Shown here piece after piece: positions 60,770 to 64,000 of a stretch of DNA of 64,000 bases. The stretch is from Catenulispora pinisilvae (GTDB lineage: Bacteria; Actinomycetota; Actinomycetes; Streptomycetales; Catenulisporaceae): contig NZ_JAAFZA010000005.1 of the NCBI RefSeq assembly GCF_015356865.1, positions 54,142 through 118,141 of the forward strand, given 5' to 3'. The notes beneath the pieces are model-generated. The model was given only the letters and a program-made list of their open reading frames with translations, searched no databases and was not told where the DNA came from. Numbering within the stretch: position 1 is the first letter of the stretch; every line of letters starts with the position of its first letter. The position numbers and the translations under genes were made by a program.

Positions 60770-61668
60770 ACGACACCATCTTCAGCCTGCCCTTCATGCA
60801 GCGCGCCTTCCTGGCCGCGCTGGCCATCGGGCTGGCCGCCCCGGCCATCGGCACCTACCTGGTACAGCGGCGGCTGGCGCTGATGGGCGACGGGCTCGGG
60901 CACGTCGCGCTCACCGGCGTGGGCCTGGGCCTGGTCACGAACACCTCGCCGGTGTGGGGCGCGGTGCTGGTCGCGGTGGGCGGGGCCGCAGCCGTGGAGC
61001 TGATCCGGGAACGCGCCAAGGCCAGCGGCGACGTGGCCCTGGCCATGCTCTTCTACGGCGGGCTGGCCGGCGGCTCGATGCTGATCTCGCTGTCCGGCGG
61101 CAACGCGAACCTGAACTCGTACTTGTTCGGCTCGATCCTGTCCACGTCGGCCGGCGACGTGTGGGCGATCGCGGCGCTGGCCGTCGGCGTGCTGCTGGTC
61201 AGCCTCGGGCTGCGGCGCGCGATGTTCGCGGTCTGCCAGGACGAGGAGTTCGCCAAGGTCGCCGGGCTGCCGGTACGGGCGCTGAACCTGCTGCTTGCGG
61301 TCACCACCGCGGTGACGGTGACCGTGGGCATGCGGGTGGTCGGGGTGCTGATGGTCAGCGCCCTGATGGTGGTCCCGGTCGCCGCCGCGCAGCAGCTGAC
61401 CCGGGCCTTCGCCGCCACGATGGGCGCGGCCATGGCGATCGGGGTGGGCGCGGCGTTCTCCGGGGTCACCATGTCGTACTACGCGGACACCCCGCCCGGC
61501 GCGTCGATCGTGCTGATCGCGATCGCGGTGTTCCTGCTCGCTAGCATCTGCGCCGGGCTGCTGCGCCGCGGCCGGGGCCGCACCCGCACGCGGGCGCGCG
61601 AACCCGACCCCGCGCAAGGACCCACACCCGAACAAGCGGTCGCAACCGGACGGAGCCTGCCACAATGA
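60763..61668 (+). CDS. znuB: Zinc ABC transporter permease
   Basis: 301 residues, ABC-3 family with about eight hydrophobic helices. Conserved segments include AAPAIGTYLVQRRLALMGDGLGHVALTG near the N-terminus, the NLNSYLFGSILSTS stretch and VVGVLMVSALMVVPVAAAQ. The tail after residue 270 is Arg-rich and hydrophilic. ATG 60763 lies within the end of znuC. It forms the channel of the zinc importer with ZnuC and ZnuA; the zur gene follows 127 bp later on the same strand. Confidence 0.93.
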   Translation: MLNDTIFSLPFMQRAFLAALAIGLAAPAIGTYLVQRRLALMGDGLGHVALTGVGLGLVTNTSPVWGAVLVAVGGAAAVELIRERAKASGDVALAMLFYGGLAGGSMLISLSGGNANLNSYLFGSILSTSAGDVWAIAALAVGVLLVSLGLRRAMFAVCQDEEFAKVAGLPVRALNLLLAVTTAVTVTVGMRVVGVLMVSALMVVPVAAAQQLTRAFAATMGAAMAIGVGAAFSGVTMSYYADTPPGASIVLIAIAVFLLASICAGLLRRGRGRTRTRAREPDPAQGPTPEQAVATGRSLPQ

Positions 61669-61795
61669 CATCGGCGTCGGGCCACCGGCCGGCCGCCCCG
61701 GGCCGACCGCCCGACGACGGTATGAAGAACGCACCGCAGATCGCACGCACCGCACGGACCGCACGCACCGCACGCCAACCGCTAGGAGAAGGACA

Positions 61796-62236
61796 GTGAG
61801 TACCGCAGACACCTCCGGCGACCACCACGGCGACACCGGCCGGGGCCTGCCGGCCCAGGGCCGCTCCACCCGCCAGCGGTCGGCGGTCGCGGCGCTGCTG
61901 GACGAGGTCGACGACTTCCGCAGCGCCCAGGACCTGCACGACCTGCTCAAGCAGCGCGGCGAATCGGTCGGCCTGACCACGGTCTACCGCGCCCTGCAGT
62001 CGCTGGCCGACGCCGGCGAGGTGGACGTCCTGCGCACCGGCGACCGCGAGGTGATCTACCGGCGCTGCTCCACCCCGCGGCACCACCACCACCTGGTGTG
62101 CCGGGAGTGCGGCAAGACCGTCGAGGTCGAGGGCCCGGCGGTGGTGGAGAGCTGGGCGGCCCGGGTGGCCGCCGAGCACGGGTACCGGGACGTGTCGCAC
62201 ACGCTGGAGATCTTCGGGACCTGCGGGGACCACTGA
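61796..62236 (+). CDS. zur: Fur-family zinc uptake regulator
   Basis: 146 residues. The winged helix is QRSAVAALLDEVDDFRSAQDLHDLL and VGLTTVYRALQSLADAGEVD. The metal-binding part has RHHHHLVCRECGKTVEVEG and ends FGTCGDH. The usual C-terminal CxxC is here C-x-x-H at the very end of the chain, so His may serve as the fourth structural zinc ligand. GTG 61796 follows GGAGAAGGA. It lies directly after znuB and is the likely repressor acting at 58671; a run of CGCAC repeats precedes it. Confidence 0.93.
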   Translation: MSTADTSGDHHGDTGRGLPAQGRSTRQRSAVAALLDEVDDFRSAQDLHDLLKQRGESVGLTTVYRALQSLADAGEVDVLRTGDREVIYRRCSTPRHHHHLVCRECGKTVEVEGPAVVESWAARVAAEHGYRDVSHTLEIFGTCGDH

Positions 62237-62319
62237 GGGCTGGGGCCTGAAGGCCCGAGGACCTGACCTGGGGGCAGGCGGGCCTGGCGCGGACCCGGCA
62301 CGGTAGCTTGGGATGCGCA

Positions 62320-62362
62320 CGAGGGCGTCCCGCGGTCGTCGCATGATCGCGGAGCGCCCTCG
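62320..62362 (+). terminator. Terminator after zur
   Basis: CGAGGGCG at 62320-62327 and CGCCCTCG at 62355-62362 form the outer stem, extended by an inner CCGCG/CGCGG stem after one mismatch. Followed by GCGTTTGTAGCGTTTTG. Placed between convergent zur and uppS. Confidence 0.85.
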
Positions 62363-62379
62363 GCGTTTGTAGCGTTTTG

Positions 62380-63282
62380 TTACGCCGCCTCGTCCGGGTC
62401 CGCGTACGCGCGCTCGTCGTACTCGTACTCCGGCTCCTGCTCGACCGCGGCGAACTGCTCCTCGTTGGTGAGGGCGCCGCCGTAGCGGCGGTCGCGGCCG
62501 GCGAAGGACTCGCAGGCGTGCCACAGGTTGGTGCGGTCGAAGTCCGGCCAGAGGGTGTTGTCGAACACGAACTCCGCGTAGGCCGACTCCCACATGAGGA
62601 AGTTGGAGGTGCGGTGCTCGCCGGAGGAGCGGATGAACAGGTCCACGTCCGGCATGTCCGGCTCGTAGAGGTACCGGGTGACCGTCTTCTCGTTGATCTT
62701 GGCCGGGTCCAGGCGGCCGGCCTTGATGTCCCGGCCCATGGCGGCCATGGCGTCGGCGATCTCCCAGCGGCCGCCGTAGTTGACGCACATGGTGAGGGTC
62801 AGGAGCTTGTTGTCTTTGGTGCGCTCCTCGGCCCACTCCAACTCGTCGATGACCGACTTCCACAGCCGGGGGCGGCGGCCGGCCCAGCGGATGCGGACGC
62901 CGAGTTCGTCCATCTCGCCGATACGGCGGCGGATGGTGTCGCGGTTGAAGCCCATGAGGAAGCGGACCTCTTCCGGGGAGCGCTTCCAGTTCTCGGTGGA
63001 GAAGGCGTAGGCGGAGATGTGCGTGATGCCGCCGAGCTGCACCGCGCCCTCGACCACGTCGAACAGCGAGGCCTCGCCGACCTTGTGGCCCTCTATGCGC
63101 GACAGGCCGCGCTCCTTGGCCCAGCGGCCGTTGCCGTCCATCACCAGGGCCACGTGCCGGGGCACCAGGTCCAGCGGGATGTCCGGCGGCAGCGCGCCGC
63201 GCTTGTGCGGGAAGGGGTCCCGGTTGACGCCCGGCTGCCGCTTGGCGAGGCGCTCTTCCAGGATCCGACGGGTCAGTCTCAC
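62380..63282 (-). CDS. uppS: Isoprenyl transferase (undecaprenyl/decaprenyl diphosphate synthase)
   Basis: 300 residues, cis-prenyltransferase family. [18 protein letters not shown] holds the catalytic Asp, with [37 protein letters not shown] and the [27 protein letters not shown] signature. It condenses isopentenyl diphosphate onto an allylic primer to make the lipid carrier for cell-wall synthesis. The C-terminal Glu/Tyr-rich tail ([13 protein letters not shown]) is longer than in enterobacterial UppS but usual for actinobacteria. GTG 63282 has GGAG close upstream. Same strand as recO, 77 bp downstream of it. Confidence 0.95.
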   Translation of the reverse strand: MRLTRRILEERLAKRQPGVNRDPFPHKRGALPPDIPLDLVPRHVALVMDGNGRWAKERGLSRIEGHKVGEASLFDVVEGAVQLGGITHISAYAFSTENWKRSPEEVRFLMGFNRDTIRRRIGEMDELGVRIRWAGRRPRLWKSVIDELEWAEERTKDNKLLTLTMCVNYGGRWEIADAMAAMGRDIKAGRLDPAKINEKTVTRYLYEPDMPDVDLFIRSSGEHRTSNFLMWESAYAEFVFDNTLWPDFDRTNLWHACESFAGRDRRYGGALTNEEQFAAVEQEPEYEYDERAYADPDEAA

Positions 63283-63321
63283 CGCTCCACCTATCTCGTC
63301 CTACGTATCTCGTTCTACGTA

Positions 63322-63351
63322 GCTGTGCTCATCACCGCTGTGCTCATCACC
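63322..63351. repeat. 15-bp perfect tandem duplication between uppS and recO
   Basis: GCTGTGCTCATCACC at 63322-63336 and 63337-63351, with a third degenerate copy running to the recO stop. Confidence 0.92.
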
Positions 63352-63359
63352 GCTCATGG

Positions 63360-63984
63360 TCACCGCTCGACCAGCCGCAGGGACCGCAGGCCGCGTTCCA
63401 GGTGCCACTGCAGGTAGGCGGCGACCAGGCCGCTGCCCTCCCGCCGGTGCTTGTCGGCACTGGCGTCGGCCGCCCCCCAGTCCCCCGCGAGCAACGCCCC
63501 GAGCAGGGCAAGTGTCTCACGGGCCGGGGCCACCGACCCAGACGGCTTGCAGTCCGAGCACACCACCCCGCCGGCCGGCAGGTTGAAGAACCGGTGCGCA
63601 CCCGGATCGCCGCAGCGGGCACAGTCCTCGAAGGACGGCGCGTAGCCGGCGACGGCCAGGGAGCGCAGCAGGAACGCGTCCAGGACCAGCCCGGCGGCGT
63701 GCTCTCCAGAAGCCAGCGTACGCAACCCGCCGACCAACAGGAGGTACTGCTGCACGGCGGGCACATCATCTTCACTCAACCGCTCGGCGGCCTCCAGCAT
63801 CGCCTGCCCGGCGGTGTAGGCCGGATAGTCGGCGACCAGCGACCCCCCGTACGCCGCCAACGTCTCAGCCTGGGTGACCAAGTGCAGGTCACGCCCTTGC
63901 TTCTCGAAGATCTGGACATCCACGAAGGTGAACGGCTCCAACCGCGACCCGAACTTCGACGAAGTCCGCCGCACCCCCTTGGCC
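63360..63984 (-). CDS. recO: DNA repair protein RecO, 5' end missing at contig edge
   Basis: About 208 residues are present; the N-terminal ~40 (OB-fold start) lie beyond the contig end. The readable part begins [18 protein letters not shown], a typical RecO junction, and continues with the helical domain. The zinc-binding Cys set follows in [15 protein letters not shown] and VVCSDC. RecO loads RecA with RecR during gap repair. An apparent GTG start at 63974 is only an internal codon. Genomic sequence stops at 63984, where adapter sequence begins. Upstream neighbour of uppS, as in many actinobacteria. Confidence 0.93.
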
Positions 63985-64000
63985 CTGTCTCTTATACACA
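63985..64000. other. Nextera/Tn5 mosaic-end adapter remnant at contig end
   Basis: CTGTCTCTTATACACA is the first 16 bases of the Nextera transposase mosaic-end adapter. It interrupts recO in mid-codon and has no biological counterpart here, so it is untrimmed library adapter. Confidence 0.95.

Overview
The window is a very GC-rich actinobacterial chromosome segment. The evidence is strong G/C bias in third codon positions, abundant GTG starts, many starts without a Shine-Dalgarno sequence but with an A-x-x-x-T hexamer about 6-7 nt upstream, BTAD/AfsR, XRE-MmyB and HxlR regulators, many lipoproteins, and no tRNA or rRNA gene. The run dgt-dnaG, ppdK, dusB, glyS, znuABC-zur, uppS, recO is a familiar actinobacterial core order. 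A filamentous soil actinomycete, perhaps Catenulispora-like, is my guess; the genus is inference only. The right edge is not a natural boundary: the last 16 bases match a Nextera transposase adapter, so the contig ends inside recO.

Bases 1-12.5 kb are accessory and regulatory. They hold a GlxA-type regulator cut by the left edge and divergent from an NAD(P)-binding epimerase-like protein, an alpha/beta hydrolase, a large BTAD-NB-ARC-TPR regulator, an orphan C-terminal piece of a CocE/NonD hydrolase, a secreted glycosidase-like protein, a secreted esterase, a DHA2 exporter, and an HxlR regulator divergent from a quinone-oxidoreductase-like enzyme. From 12.5 to 15.9 kb an acyl-CoA-ligase-like enzyme, an amidohydrolase-fold protein and an SDR-fold protein are translationally coupled; the last two lack canonical active-site residues.

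Bases 15.9-20.9 kb look like one functional unit. A membrane acyltransferase-3 gene and a lipoprotein SGNH hydrolase gene flank a response regulator - histidine kinase - GerMN lipoprotein operon. Both flanking genes carry the same 23-bp element, an 11-bp-phased CGACAC repeat, exactly 40 nt before the start codon. I read this as a split O-acyltransferase system for an envelope polymer under its own two-component system, and it is the best candidate here for an undescribed system.

Bases 20.9-41.1 kb hold mostly single genes: PPK2, P450, secreted beta-propeller and ricin-type lectin proteins, an MpaB-type oxygenase, a TlpA-like protein and a serine hydrolase. They also hold a sulfur-type ABC transporter operon preceded by a 28-residue leader peptide with tandem Cys codons, an MFS/XRE pair, a Tat-exported phospholipase C, a membrane protein/TetR pair, and a secreted protein with a HE-type metal-binding motif.

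Bases 41.3-64 kb are mainly housekeeping: a lipoprotein, a sugar kinase, an HrdA/B-type sigma factor, a DNA primase with an RGG-rich insert, dGTPase, a SnoaL-tailed ECF sigma factor with EthD and DinB neighbours, PPDK, YceI, DusB, GlyRS, and a zinc-uptake operon with a Zur box upstream and zur downstream, then uppS and partial recO. Short tandem duplications of 11-40 bp recur throughout, mostly in intergenic DNA and at gene ends.
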